Source: Polaromonas sp. CF318 (lineage in GTDB: Bacteria; Pseudomonadota; Gammaproteobacteria; Burkholderiales; Burkholderiaceae_C). From it: a DNA stretch of 64,000 bases. The position numbers were made by a program, and so were the translations under genes. Location: assembly GCF_000282655.1 (NCBI RefSeq), contig NZ_AKIV01000065.1, positions 21,802-85,801 of the forward strand, in the 5' to 3' direction. The notes under the pieces were generated by a model, which ran no database searches, was not told the origin of the DNA, and worked only from the letters and a program-made list of their open reading frames with translations. How positions within the stretch are numbered: the first letter of the stretch is position 1; each line of letters opens with the position of its first letter. This document shows, one piece after another, positions 8,209 through 16,818 of the stretch.

Positions 8209-10163
8209 GTGTTGATAAGGCCACGCCGGTGTCGCCGCCGCCTGTCCAGGGGCATCCGAACCAGTTCGCGCTGCTCAAGCAGCGCCGCTTCGCGCCTTTT
8301 TTCTGGACGCAGTTTTCCGGCGCGGCCAACGACAACCTCTTCAAGTTCGCCTTCACCGTGATGGTGACCTACCAGCTCAGTGTGAGCTGGCTGCCCCCGG
8401 CGCTGGCCGGGCTGGCCATAGGCGCGCTGTTCATCCTGCCCTTCCTGCTGTTCTCGGCCACCAGCGGGCAACTCACCGACAAGTTCGAAAAAACCCGGGT
8501 GATCCGTTTCGTCAAGAACCTCGAAGTCGTGATCATGCTGATCGCGGCCGTCGGTTTCATGAGCGGCAACGCCAATGTCCAGGTGCCGGTGCTGCTGGGC
8601 TGCACCTTTCTGATGGGCCTGCATTCCACCATCTTCGGCCCGGTCAAGTTCGCCTACCTGCCGCAGGCGCTCAACGAGCGCGAACTCACGGGCGGCAACG
8701 GCATGGTCGAGATGGGCACTTTTGTGGCCATCCTGCTGGGCCAGGTTGTGGGCGGGCTGATGGTGGCCGTGCCGCAGGTCGGGCCCGACTATGTGGCCAT
8801 GGCCTGCGTGGGCCTGGCCCTGGTGGGCCGGCTGGTTTCGCAGTTCATTCCGCTCACGCCGGCGACCGACCCGGGCCTGAAGATCAACTGGAACCCGGTG
8901 ACGGAAACCTGGCGCAACCTCAAGCTCGCCAGCGACAACCTGGTGGTGTTCCGCTCCATGCTGGGCATCAGCTGGATGTGGTTCTTCGGCGCCGTGTTCC
9001 TGAGCCAGTTCCCGAGTTTTGCCAAGGAAGTGCTGCACGGCAACGAGCAGGTGGCGTCCCTGCTGCTGGTGGTGTTTTCCGTCGGCATCGCGACCGGCTC
9101 GCTGCTCTGCGAGGTGCTCAGCAAGCGCCACGTGGAGATCGGCCTGGTGCCGGTGGGCGCCATCGGCATGAGCGTGTTCGCGGTGGACCTGTATTTCGCC
9201 TCGCGCGGCCTGCCTGCCGTGCCCATCATGAGCGTGGGCGAGTTCATGGCGCAGCATGCCCACTGGCGCGTGATGATTGACCTGGCGCTGCTGAGCCTGT
9301 TCGCGGGCCTGTACAGCGTGCCCATGTATGCCCTGATCCAGCTGCGCAGCCAGCCCACGCACCGGGCCCGCATCATCGCGGCCAACAACATTCTGAACGC
9401 GCTGTTCATGATCGTCAGCGCCATCCTGGCCGGCGCCCTGCTCAAGGCCGGCTTCAGCATTCCGCAGATATTCCTCTTCGTGGGCCTGGCCAATGCGGTG
9501 GTGGCCTTCTACATCTTCATGCTGGTGCCCGAGTACCTGCTGCGCTTTATCGCGCTGATCGCCTCGCGCCTGGTCTACCGTTTCAAGATCAGCGGCGACG
9601 ACCACATCCCGGCGCAGGGCGCGGCCGTGCTGACCTGCAACCATGTGAGTTTTGTCGACCCGGTGCTGCTGATGGCCGCCAGCCCGCGTCCCATCTACTT
9701 CGTGATGGACCACCGCATCTTCAAAATGCCGGTGCTGGGCTGGCTGTTCCGCCTGGCCAAGGCCATCCCCATCGCGCCGCGCACGGAAGACCCAGCGCTC
9801 TACGAAGCGGCCTTCGAGGCGGCCGCCAAGGTGCTGCGGGACGGCGACCTGCTGGCCATTTTCCCGGAAGGCGGCATCACCAAGAACGGCGAACTCCAGG
9901 CCTTCAAGGGCGGCGTCATGAAGATCCTGGAAAACGCGGAGCGCGACGGCCTGCAGGTGCCCGTCGTGCCCATGGCGCTCACCAACCTCTGGGGATCGTT
10001 TTTCAGCCGCGTCGAAAGCGGGACCGCGATGAGCAAGCCTTTTCGCCGGGGGTTTTTCAACCGGGTGGGGCTTAACGTAGGCGCCCCTCTGGCGGCTGAA
10101 AAGGTGGCGCCCGCGGACCTGCAGGTCCGGGTGGCACAACTTCTGCAACAGGGAAACACATGA
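8205..10163 (+). CDS. LplT-like MFS transporter fused to PlsC-type acyltransferase
   Basis: The 652-residue product joins an MFS domain of about 420 residues (start FAPFFWTQFSGAANDNLFKFAF, the LplT-family signature) to a PlsC-type 1-acylglycerol-3-phosphate acyltransferase (about residues 450-650). The acyltransferase has the NHVSFVD block (H-x4-D catalytic pair) and the IFPEGGITKNG motif. LplT flips lysophospholipids across the inner membrane and Aas/PlsC-type domains re-acylate them, so the fusion would retrieve and reacylate lysolipids. Unlike LplT-Aas systems there is no acyl-ACP synthetase domain. ATGA overlaps couple it to both neighbours. Confidence 0.85.
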   Translation: MSVDKATPVSPPPVQGHPNQFALLKQRRFAPFFWTQFSGAANDNLFKFAFTVMVTYQLSVSWLPPALAGLAIGALFILPFLLFSATSGQLTDKFEKTRVIRFVKNLEVVIMLIAAVGFMSGNANVQVPVLLGCTFLMGLHSTIFGPVKFAYLPQALNERELTGGNGMVEMGTFVAILLGQVVGGLMVAVPQVGPDYVAMACVGLALVGRLVSQFIPLTPATDPGLKINWNPVTETWRNLKLASDNLVVFRSMLGISWMWFFGAVFLSQFPSFAKEVLHGNEQVASLLLVVFSVGIATGSLLCEVLSKRHVEIGLVPVGAIGMSVFAVDLYFASRGLPAVPIMSVGEFMAQHAHWRVMIDLALLSLFAGLYSVPMYALIQLRSQPTHRARIIAANNILNALFMIVSAILAGALLKAGFSIPQIFLFVGLANAVVAFYIFMLVPEYLLRFIALIASRLVYRFKISGDDHIPAQGAAVLTCNHVSFVDPVLLMAASPRPIYFVMDHRIFKMPVLGWLFRLAKAIPIAPRTEDPALYEAAFEAAAKVLRDGDLLAIFPEGGITKNGELQAFKGGVMKILENAERDGLQVPVVPMALTNLWGSFFSRVESGTAMSKPFRRGFFNRVGLNVGAPLAAEKVAPADLQVRVAQLLQQGNT

Positions 10164-10516
10164 AATCACTTCAATTCTTCAAGGCCGGGGGGCGTTTGTC
10201 GCGCGGTGGCTTCTGGCTTCATGGCCTCATCGTCTGGGGAGTGTTCTACCTGGTCTGGGCTGCGCTCGGAAATTCATCGTCCGACATCCTGACCTGGGTG
10301 ATCAACCTGCCGGTGCTGGCGGCGCTGGTGCTGATCTGCATCCGGCGCCTGCATGACCGGAACTACTCCGGCTGGTGGCTGTTGCTGGCCGCCGTCCCCG
10401 TGCTCGGGGCGCTCTGGCTGGTCTGGCAGCTGGCGCTCAGGCGCGGCGTCGCCGATGGCAACCAATGGGGCCCGGATCCCCTGCAGGCGCGCGGCGACTA
10501 CCTCGTGGTGCGCTAG
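10160..10516 (+). CDS. DUF805 small membrane protein
   Basis: The 118-residue product has the DUF805 signature: an N-terminal aromatic/Arg segment (GGRLSRGGFWLHG), three or four membrane helices and the conserved RRLHDRNYSGWW motif between helices. DUF805 proteins are small inner-membrane proteins of unknown function that occur in many operons. The start overlaps the stop of the LplT-PlsC gene by ATGA, so it is very likely co-translated with it, suggesting a membrane partner in the same process. Confidence 0.85.
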   Translation: MKSLQFFKAGGRLSRGGFWLHGLIVWGVFYLVWAALGNSSSDILTWVINLPVLAALVLICIRRLHDRNYSGWWLLLAAVPVLGALWLVWQLALRRGVADGNQWGPDPLQARGDYLVVR

Positions 10517-10539
10517 GGTTCAAAAAAAGGGAGCGAGGG

Positions 10540-12813
10540 ATGCAGCAAAACACATTGATCGTCAACGACGTCACCGGTTTGAACCCGGTGGCGGTCTGGG
10601 CCATCAGCAAGCCAAAAACCGTGGCCGACGTGGCTGATGCCATCCGCCGCACCGACGGGCCGGTTTCCGTGGGCGGCGGGCATTTCAGCATGGGCGGCCA
10701 GACCGCCAGCCCGGGCAGCCTGCACCTGGACATGCGGGACATGAACCAGGTGATGGCCTTCTTTCCGCAGGACAAGGTCATTCGTGTGCAGGCCGGCATA
10801 CGCTGGTGCGATATCCAGCGCTTCGTCGATCCGCACGGCCTGGCCGTCAAGATCATGCAGACCTATGCCAACTTCACGGTGGGCGGCGCGCTGAGCGTCA
10901 ACTGCCACGGCCGCTACATGGGGCTGGGGCCGGTGGTGCTGTCGGTGCGCGCGATCAAGGTCGTGCTGGCCGACGGCAGCGTGCAGGAAGCTTCTCCGGC
11001 CGCGAATGCGGAGCTGTTTTACGCGGTGATAGGCGGCTATGGCGGCGTGGCGGTGATCGTCGAGGCGGAACTGAGCCTGGCGGACAACGTCAAGGTCAAG
11101 CGTCTGGCGCGCAAGATGAGCGCCGCGGAATACATCAGCCATTTCAAGGCCAAGGTCCGGTATTTCCAGGACGCCGTTTTCCACAATGCCGACCTGTACC
11201 CGCCGCATTACCGCAAGGTCCGCTCGGTGACCTGGGCGCGCACCGACGAGGCGACGACCGAGCCGCGGCGCCTGCAGCAGGGCGGCCAGAGCTATCCGCT
11301 GAACCGCTACTTCGTCTGGGCGGTGACGGAGACCCCGCTGGGGAAATGGCGCCGCGAGTACCTGATCGACCCGCTGCTCTATAGGTTCCGCAAGGTGCAC
11401 TGGCGCAATTTCGAAGCCGGTTACGACGTGGCGGAACTCGAACCCGCTTCGCGCAAGCACACCACCTATGTGTTGCAGGAGTACTTCATCCCGGTGGAAC
11501 GCTTCGACGATTTTGTGCCCAGGATGGCGGAGATCCTGCAGCGCCACAAGGTCAACGCGCTCAACGTGTCGGTGCGCCACGCGCAGCAGGACCCGGGCAC
11601 CCTGCTGGCCTGGTCCCGAGGGGAGACCTTCGCCTTTGTGCTGTATTACAAGCAGCGCACGCGCGACAACGCGATCAACCGCGTGTCGGTCTGGACGCGC
11701 GAACTCATAGACGCGGCCATCAGCGCGGGTGGCAGTTACTACCTGCCCTATCAGCCGCACGCCACGGCCCGGCAGTTTCACGCGGCTTACCCGAGGGCCC
11801 AGGAGCTGTTCGCGATGAAGCGGCGGCTTGACCCGCAGTTCAGGTTCCGCAACGTGCTGTGGGACACGTATTACGCTCCCACGCTTGCCGCATCCCCCCA
11901 TCCCGCTCATCCCGCCACTTCGATTGATGCCATGGACAACACCAAACCCGCTTCGGAATTCAGGGCCGTTTTTTCCGACGTCGGCTGGCGTGACGGTTTT
12001 TACAAGTTCCTGCAAAACATCTACCGGCTTTATCCCGAAGACCGCTTCCATACGCTGATCAAGAGCACTTCGGCGGAGCTTGACGACGACGAGGCGATTT
12101 ACCGCCGGCTGCAGCGCGAGCTGCCGAAGATCAAGCCCCTGCTGGCCGACCTGACGCATGCGCTGCCCGCGCTCTTCAAGCAGAAAAAGGAGATGGCCGA
12201 CCAGACCCTGCGCCTGCTGGAGGGCAGAAAACGCATCGACGGTTATGTCGAGATCGGCTCGACGGGCCGCTACATCAGCGAGCTGCGCAAGCGCGTGGAC
12301 GTCACTGGCCCCATCACCCTCGTCAACGACCTGGCGCCGACGAATTCGCCGGTCGATATCGCGGAGCGCGGCGGCCTGCGGAAAATCGGCGGCTTTGTGC
12401 CCATGGGCGACTACGATCCGCTGCCCGCCTCCATGCCTGACGCCAGCGCGGACCTGGTGACCTGCTACATCGGCCTGCACCACTGCCCGCTGGACAAGCT
12501 CGACAGTTTTGTCGCTTCCATCATGAGGGTGCTCAAACCGGGCGGCACCTTCATCCTGCGCGACCACGACGTCACGACGCCTGAAATGCACACCTTTGTG
12601 TCGCTGGTGCACGCCGTCTTTAACGCCGGCCTGAACGTGGCCTGGGAAAGCAACCAGCGCGAACTGCGCCATTTCAGGCCCGTCGCGCATTGGGTGACCT
12701 ACCTGGGCGAGCGCGGGCTCAGCGATACGGGCAAGCGGGAACTGCAGGCCCATGATCCTTCCGACAATGTCTTGCTGGCCTTCACCAAGGCCGGCGCGCG
12801 GGTGCCGGCATGA
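10540..12813 (+). CDS. FAD-dependent oxidase / SAM methyltransferase fusion
   Basis: A 757-residue two-domain enzyme. Residues about 10-450 are a VAO/FAD_binding_4-type flavoprotein: ISKPKTVADVADAI, the diphosphate-binding PVSVGGGHFSMGG, FTVGGALSVNCHG, and a late LDPQFRFRNVLWDTYY. After a Pro/His/Ser linker the C-terminal part (about 465-757) is a class-I SAM methyltransferase: GYVEIGSTGRY (motif I), VTCYIGLHHCP and VLKPGGTFILRDHD. The start at 10540 follows GAGCGAGGG; the longer frame is a shadow of the DUF805 gene. An in-frame ATG at 11932 opens the methyltransferase part, consistent with an ancestral separate gene. The pairing recalls the oxidoreductase/methyltransferase pair that makes 10-methyl fatty acids (TmsA/TmsB), but this methyltransferase does not look CFA-synthase-like; substrate unknown. 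Confidence 0.75.
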   Translation: MQQNTLIVNDVTGLNPVAVWAISKPKTVADVADAIRRTDGPVSVGGGHFSMGGQTASPGSLHLDMRDMNQVMAFFPQDKVIRVQAGIRWCDIQRFVDPHGLAVKIMQTYANFTVGGALSVNCHGRYMGLGPVVLSVRAIKVVLADGSVQEASPAANAELFYAVIGGYGGVAVIVEAELSLADNVKVKRLARKMSAAEYISHFKAKVRYFQDAVFHNADLYPPHYRKVRSVTWARTDEATTEPRRLQQGGQSYPLNRYFVWAVTETPLGKWRREYLIDPLLYRFRKVHWRNFEAGYDVAELEPASRKHTTYVLQEYFIPVERFDDFVPRMAEILQRHKVNALNVSVRHAQQDPGTLLAWSRGETFAFVLYYKQRTRDNAINRVSVWTRELIDAAISAGGSYYLPYQPHATARQFHAAYPRAQELFAMKRRLDPQFRFRNVLWDTYYAPTLAASPHPAHPATSIDAMDNTKPASEFRAVFSDVGWRDGFYKFLQNIYRLYPEDRFHTLIKSTSAELDDDEAIYRRLQRELPKIKPLLADLTHALPALFKQKKEMADQTLRLLEGRKRIDGYVEIGSTGRYISELRKRVDVTGPITLVNDLAPTNSPVDIAERGGLRKIGGFVPMGDYDPLPASMPDASADLVTCYIGLHHCPLDKLDSFVASIMRVLKPGGTFILRDHDVTTPEMHTFVSLVHAVFNAGLNVAWESNQRELRHFRPVAHWVTYLGERGLSDTGKRELQAHDPSDNVLLAFTKAGARVPA

Positions 12814-13856
12814 TGCGCGGCATCCGCCGGATGGGCGCTGTGGGCGCGCTTGTCGCGGGGCTTTTTTTGGCATGCGGCATCGCCGCGGCGCCCGCCAGGC
12901 CCGTGGCGAGCGCCGAGCATGTGCGCGGCGTGGAGCAAACGCTGCTGACCTACCCCGAATGGTTCCTGGTGTTCAGCCCCTATGAATACGGTGAGTTCAT
13001 CGCCGCGAACGCACCCAGCCGCTTCCCCTACTACGGGCACATCGCGCAGTTCTGGGAAAGCTACAAGGCGGTGTTTGACGAGACGCGCCGGCGTGCCCTG
13101 GACCTCAATGCCGGCTACCACCTCATGATCATGGTGATAGGCACCAGCACGAGCGTGGAATATGCCTTGAAGTCCGCCTACGAAACTTTGATCGGCCGCC
13201 TTGCCGAGTCGACGGCCGGCCACCCGACGCCGGAAGACCGGCATGCCGCGGCCGTGGCGCAAGACTATGTGCGTTTCATCCGCGTGCAGCCCTGGTACGA
13301 GTACGACTTCGGCAAGGCGATGGCCGGCCTCTGGCAGGGCGTTCCCGCGACCGGCCCCGACATGCTTCGCAAGTGGGAGCGGCGCTTTGCCCTCACGACC
13401 GAATATGCCGTCAAGATGGCCTACGCCAGGCTGATCAAGTTGGGCACCAAGTCCATTTACGATGCGCCCTTGCCGGTGACGGCCGTGGTGGCCAGGCCCG
13501 CGCCCGCGGCGGATGCGGCCCTGCCTGAGCTCAAGCTGCTGCAGCCCCTGCCGGACGGCGCCGCGCTGGTCACCATTCCGCGCTACGAAGCCTTTATGAC
13601 GTATGCGCAGGCGCTGGCCGGGCAGGGTGTCAACTTCAGCGAAATCGCCGGCAACGATTCCTTCATCCTGGTCAGCGTGCTCGCGCCGGGCGCATGGAAG
13701 CCCGAAAGCCCCGCTGCGGCGCTGCTGGTGCAGCCCATACTCACACAGCCGGGCACCCAGCGCGTGGTGATGACGCTGCCCGTGGCCCACCTGGCCGAGG
13801 CCTTGCGGCAGTGGAAAACGGCGAAGCTGCAAGTCGAGCATGTCTTTGACTACTAG
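12810..13856 (+). CDS. Conserved exported protein of the lipid-type cluster
   Basis: The 348-residue product starts with a signal peptide or membrane anchor (IRRMGAVGALVAGLFLACGIAAA; cleavage near residue 26). The mature part is mixed alpha/beta with aromatic-rich conserved-looking segments (TLLTYPEWFLVFSPYEYG, FPYYGHIAQFWESY, VQPWYEYDFGKAM) and no recognised catalytic motif. ATGA overlap with the fusion enzyme and a 17-bp overlap with the following hydrolase indicate a single transcript. I do not recognise a named family; a periplasmic partner of the membrane enzymes is inference. Confidence 0.6.
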   Translation: MMRGIRRMGAVGALVAGLFLACGIAAAPARPVASAEHVRGVEQTLLTYPEWFLVFSPYEYGEFIAANAPSRFPYYGHIAQFWESYKAVFDETRRRALDLNAGYHLMIMVIGTSTSVEYALKSAYETLIGRLAESTAGHPTPEDRHAAAVAQDYVRFIRVQPWYEYDFGKAMAGLWQGVPATGPDMLRKWERRFALTTEYAVKMAYARLIKLGTKSIYDAPLPVTAVVARPAPAADAALPELKLLQPLPDGAALVTIPRYEAFMTYAQALAGQGVNFSEIAGNDSFILVSVLAPGAWKPESPAAALLVQPILTQPGTQRVVMTLPVAHLAEALRQWKTAKLQVEHVFDY

Positions 13857-14883
13857 GCCCGGAGCAAAGCGGGCGCCGGCGCCACGCCGTCCCGCGCGCG
13901 GCTGGCCGTCTGTTGCGCTGCGGCTTGTCGGCGCCGCCTTGCTGTGCCTGCTTTTGCTGCTGGGGCTGTCATGGGTGCGCATGCTGTGGGTTGAGGACCG
14001 CAGCCCGCGCCAGGCCGCACCGGCGCAGGGGCGTTGGCTGCATGCGCATGATGTCGAGCTCTACGTGCAGGAGTTCGGCGACCCGGCCGCGCCGCCGCTG
14101 CTGTTGACCCACGGTACAGGCGCCTGGAGCGGCACCTGGGACCAGAACGTGCAGGCCATGGCTGCCGCCGGCTACCGCGTCATCGCGGTCGACCTGCCGC
14201 CTTTCGGCTTCAGCACGCGGCCCGCTTCGCGCGACTACAGCCGCGCCGCGCAGGCGCGCCGCATTGTCGGCCTGATTGATGCGCTGAAGCTCGGCCCGGT
14301 GACGCTGCTGGGTCATTCCTATGGCGGCGGGCCCGCTGCCGAAGCCGCCATGCTGCAGCCGGATCGCGTGCGTCGCCTCATCCTCGTCGACGCGGCGATC
14401 GGCCTGAGGGAAAATCCCGCGCCGGCGGAAAACGGCGGCGTGGCGGCCGGCCTCTTCGGCGTTCGTCCGCTGCGCACGGCGCTTATCGCCACGGTAGGCA
14501 CCCAGCCGCTGTTCAGCGAGTTCTGGCTGCGCAAGTTCGTGGCCCGCAAGGAAGTCGTCACGCCTTCGCGCACGGCGATTTACCGCCAGCCTTTTGTGCT
14601 GCATGGCTTTACCGAAAGCCTGGGCGACTGGGCGGTGCAGTTTGCCGGCGAAAGCGGCCAGTCCCTGAGCGAAAGGCCTGAGGCTTATCGCAAGCTGTCC
14701 GTGCCGCTCACGCTGGTCTGGGGACAGGAGGACACCATCACACCCCTGTCCCAGGCGCAGGCCCTGCAGCGGCTGGCTGCCGGGTCAAGCTTGCTGGTTC
14801 TGCCGGGCGTCGGACATATCCCGCAAATCGAGGATCCGGCCCTGTTCAATTCGCGAATGGCCGAGCTGTTGAAGCAACCCTAG
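13840..14883 (+). CDS. Membrane-anchored alpha/beta hydrolase
   Basis: A 347-residue protein with an N-terminal transmembrane anchor (about residues 25-45) and an alpha/beta hydrolase domain: oxyanion motif THGTGAWSG, nucleophile elbow GHSYGGG (Ser), the acid in WGQEDTITP and the catalytic His in GVGHIPQIED. Family members are esterases, lipases, haloalkane dehalogenases or C-C hydrolases; the lipid-type neighbours make a lipase or esterase the best guess. It overlaps the preceding gene by 17 bp and ends the coupled run, followed by an inverted repeat at 14893-14913. Confidence 0.8.
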   Translation: MSLTTRPGAKRAPAPRRPARGWPSVALRLVGAALLCLLLLLGLSWVRMLWVEDRSPRQAAPAQGRWLHAHDVELYVQEFGDPAAPPLLLTHGTGAWSGTWDQNVQAMAAAGYRVIAVDLPPFGFSTRPASRDYSRAAQARRIVGLIDALKLGPVTLLGHSYGGGPAAEAAMLQPDRVRRLILVDAAIGLRENPAPAENGGVAAGLFGVRPLRTALIATVGTQPLFSEFWLRKFVARKEVVTPSRTAIYRQPFVLHGFTESLGDWAVQFAGESGQSLSERPEAYRKLSVPLTLVWGQEDTITPLSQAQALQRLAAGSSLLVLPGVGHIPQIEDPALFNSRMAELLKQP

Positions 14884-14892
14884 CCAGGTGTT

Positions 14893-14913
14893 GAGTATCA
14901 AGATTCGATACTC
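14893..14913. promoter_or_regulatory. Palindrome GAGTATC-N7-GATACTC
   Basis: Perfect 7-bp inverted arms with a 7-nt spacer, followed 8 nt later by a T-run at 14922-14927. The same architecture (AGTATC-N7-GATACT core) occurs at 19027-19047 between the aldo/keto reductase and a lipoprotein gene. It may be an operator for the gene at 15006 or a weak terminator of the preceding run; the second occurrence favours an operator. Confidence 0.45.
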
Positions 14914-15005
14914 CCGAGCCATTTTTTAAGGACTGTATTGCCATCTGCATGATTTCCGGGGCGCCGGCCGCACAGTCGGGGCACCTCAACAACCGCAAGG
15001 TTTTT

Positions 15006-15470
15006 ATGCAGACGCTGATACACCGTGACTCCAAACCCTGGCAACTGCAGGTCTGGGCTTCCTTCCTGATCGCCGTTTTTCTCTGCGCCGTGGGCTTGTC
15101 CTGGCTGCCCGGCAGGGACCTGGACCGCGCGTTCATGGTCATGGGTTATTTCTTCTGCCTGTCGGCGGCTTTTGTGCTGGCCAAGTATGTGCGTGACCAG
15201 CAGCAAAGCAGGGCCGAAGGCAAGCTGGCCGACACGCCCATGTTCAGGCTGGTGGTATGGGGCGGCTTCTTCCTGGCCATGTCGCTGACCGGCTGGGGCT
15301 TGTGGCGCATGGAGATCAACGAAACCTACAAGGCTTTCCTGGGCGTGAGCTGGCTCTACCTGATCACCTGCAGCTTCACGCTGGCCAAGACGCTGCGCGA
15401 CAGCCATGAAGCCGACCTCAGCGAAGCCCGCATGGGCCGCGCCGCCCGCAATCACGCGGCCAACGAATAA
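15006..15470 (+). CDS. YiaA/YiaB two-helix domain membrane protein
   Basis: The 154-residue protein has two copies of a paired-helix unit (WQLQVWASFLIAVFLCAVGL with FMVMGYFFCLSAAFVLAKYVRD; then MFRLVVWGGFFLAMSLTGWG with WLYLITCSFTLAKTLRD), the layout of the YiaAB domain. Both units end in an L-A-K-x-x-R-D motif. Function is unknown in E. coli as well. The start at 15006 follows AAGG; a 19-codon longer frame is not needed by the fold. Its promoter region probably includes the palindrome at 14893-14913. Confidence 0.8.
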   Translation: MQTLIHRDSKPWQLQVWASFLIAVFLCAVGLSWLPGRDLDRAFMVMGYFFCLSAAFVLAKYVRDQQQSRAEGKLADTPMFRLVVWGGFFLAMSLTGWGLWRMEINETYKAFLGVSWLYLITCSFTLAKTLRDSHEADLSEARMGRAARNHAANE

Positions 15471-15499
15471 GCACCGCACACACATACCAAGGAAACATC

Positions 15500-15955
15500 A
15501 TGAAGAATCGACTTTCTGCTTACCTTGCCGCTGTTTGCATCACCCTGGCGGGAAGCGCCGCGTTCAACGCGCAAGCCCAGTCGGAAGCCTCGGCCTTGAG
15601 CGCCGTGTCGGCCTTGCCGGTGGCTTCCGTGGTGGTCGGCGCCAGCGCCACCGCGAGTGCCGTGCTGGCCATTCCCGTGGTGTTGTCCACGGCGGGCACC
15701 GTGCTGGTGGTCAAGACCGTCGAGAGCACGGCCCGCGGAACGCTGTATGTGCTGGAGCGCGCCTCGGACGGCGCCCGCGCCAGTATCGAGGTGGTGGGCC
15801 GGGGTGTTGCCGGCGTGTCCATGGTGGCCGGGACGGCCGTGGTCGTCAGCGTGGTGGGCGCGGGTGTGGTGCTGTCGGCGGCCGGGGAGGCGATTGCCTT
15901 TATCCCCAATGCGCTGGGCCGTGCCCTGCTGCACAACGAACGCCTGACCCCCTAA
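15500..15955 (+). CDS. Small exported hydrophobic protein
   Basis: The 151-residue product has a signal peptide (MKNRLSAYLAAVCITLAGSAAFNAQAQ) and a mature part very rich in Ala/Val/Gly/Ser, with two long hydrophobic stretches around residues 40-70 and 100-130. It contains no charged catalytic motif. AAGGAAACATC precedes the ATG. It is followed 13 bp later by the DUF2145 gene, so the two are likely co-transcribed. Function unknown; such paired proteins are probably envelope-associated. Confidence 0.7.
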   Translation: MKNRLSAYLAAVCITLAGSAAFNAQAQSEASALSAVSALPVASVVVGASATASAVLAIPVVLSTAGTVLVVKTVESTARGTLYVLERASDGARASIEVVGRGVAGVSMVAGTAVVVSVVGAGVVLSAAGEAIAFIPNALGRALLHNERLTP

Positions 15956-15968
15956 GCCGGAGCCATCC

Positions 15969-16781
15969 ATGAAAATCCCGAGAGTCTTCTTGCCGCTGGT
16001 GCTGGCCGTCGCCGTCCTCGGCACGGCGCCGGCTGTCCATGCCGGGCGTTCCTGCGAAGCGCACAAGACCACACCGCAGACCGTGGAGCGCGCCATGGTG
16101 CTGGCTGAAAAGACGCTGGCCTCGCTCAACGCCAGTGGCGAGAAAGTCGTGCTGCTGGCGCGGGCCGGCCAGGATCTCAGCAAATACGGTGTGCGCTATT
16201 CGCACCTGGGCCTGGCCTACCAGGTGCCCGACGGGCAGGGCGGCATGACCTGGCGCGTGGTGCACAAGCTCAACGGCTGCGGCACCAGCGAGTCGGCGTT
16301 GTACCGCCAGGGGCTGGGCGAATTCTTTCTTGATGATTTGTGGCGCTTCGAAGCGGCCTGGGTCGCGCCGTCGCGCGAAGCCCAGGACCAGCTGCTGGCG
16401 CTGCTGCAGGATCCGGCCCGGCTCACCGCCATGCACCACAAGCCCTACAGCATCGTCAGTTATGCCTGGGGCCGCAAATACCAGCAGTCCAACCAGTGGG
16501 CCATTGAAACCCTGGCCGCCGCCGTGGAGCCCGGCATCACCACGCGCGAGAAAGCGCAGGCCTGGCTGCAGTTCAAGGGCTACGAACCCACGGCGCTCAA
16601 GCTGGGCCCCCTGACCCGGCTGGGCGGCCGCATGACGGCGGCTAACGTCGCATTCGACGACCACCCCAACGACAAGCGCTTTTCCGACCGGATCGAAACC
16701 GTCACGGTCGACTCGGTCTTCGCCTGGCTGCAAAGGGCCCGCATGACGGACGGCAAGCCTATGGCGGTCGTCAGGCTGTGA
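15969..16781 (+). CDS. DUF2145 family exported protein
   Basis: The 270-residue product has a signal peptide ending VHA-G near residue 26 and the DUF2145 pattern: GEKVVLLARAGQDLSKYGVRYSHLGLAY, the WRVVHKLNGCGT segment, and the late NQWAIETLA and FDDHPNDKRFSDRIETVTVDSVFAWL blocks. The conserved N/H/C-containing segments suggest a cysteine-hydrolase-like fold (inference). Family function is unknown. Gap to the previous gene is 13 bp, indicating an operon. Confidence 0.8.
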   Translation: MKIPRVFLPLVLAVAVLGTAPAVHAGRSCEAHKTTPQTVERAMVLAEKTLASLNASGEKVVLLARAGQDLSKYGVRYSHLGLAYQVPDGQGGMTWRVVHKLNGCGTSESALYRQGLGEFFLDDLWRFEAAWVAPSREAQDQLLALLQDPARLTAMHHKPYSIVSYAWGRKYQQSNQWAIETLAAAVEPGITTREKAQAWLQFKGYEPTALKLGPLTRLGGRMTAANVAFDDHPNDKRFSDRIETVTVDSVFAWLQRARMTDGKPMAVVRL

Positions 16782-16818
16782 GCGATGTATTTGTGACGTT
16801 CAAAAACTGGAGATAAGC

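Noticed and set aside
8205..10163. Assignment of the MFS-acyltransferase fusion as a full Aas/LplT-Aas
   Set aside because: No AMP-binding acyl-ACP synthetase domain is present after the acyltransferase.
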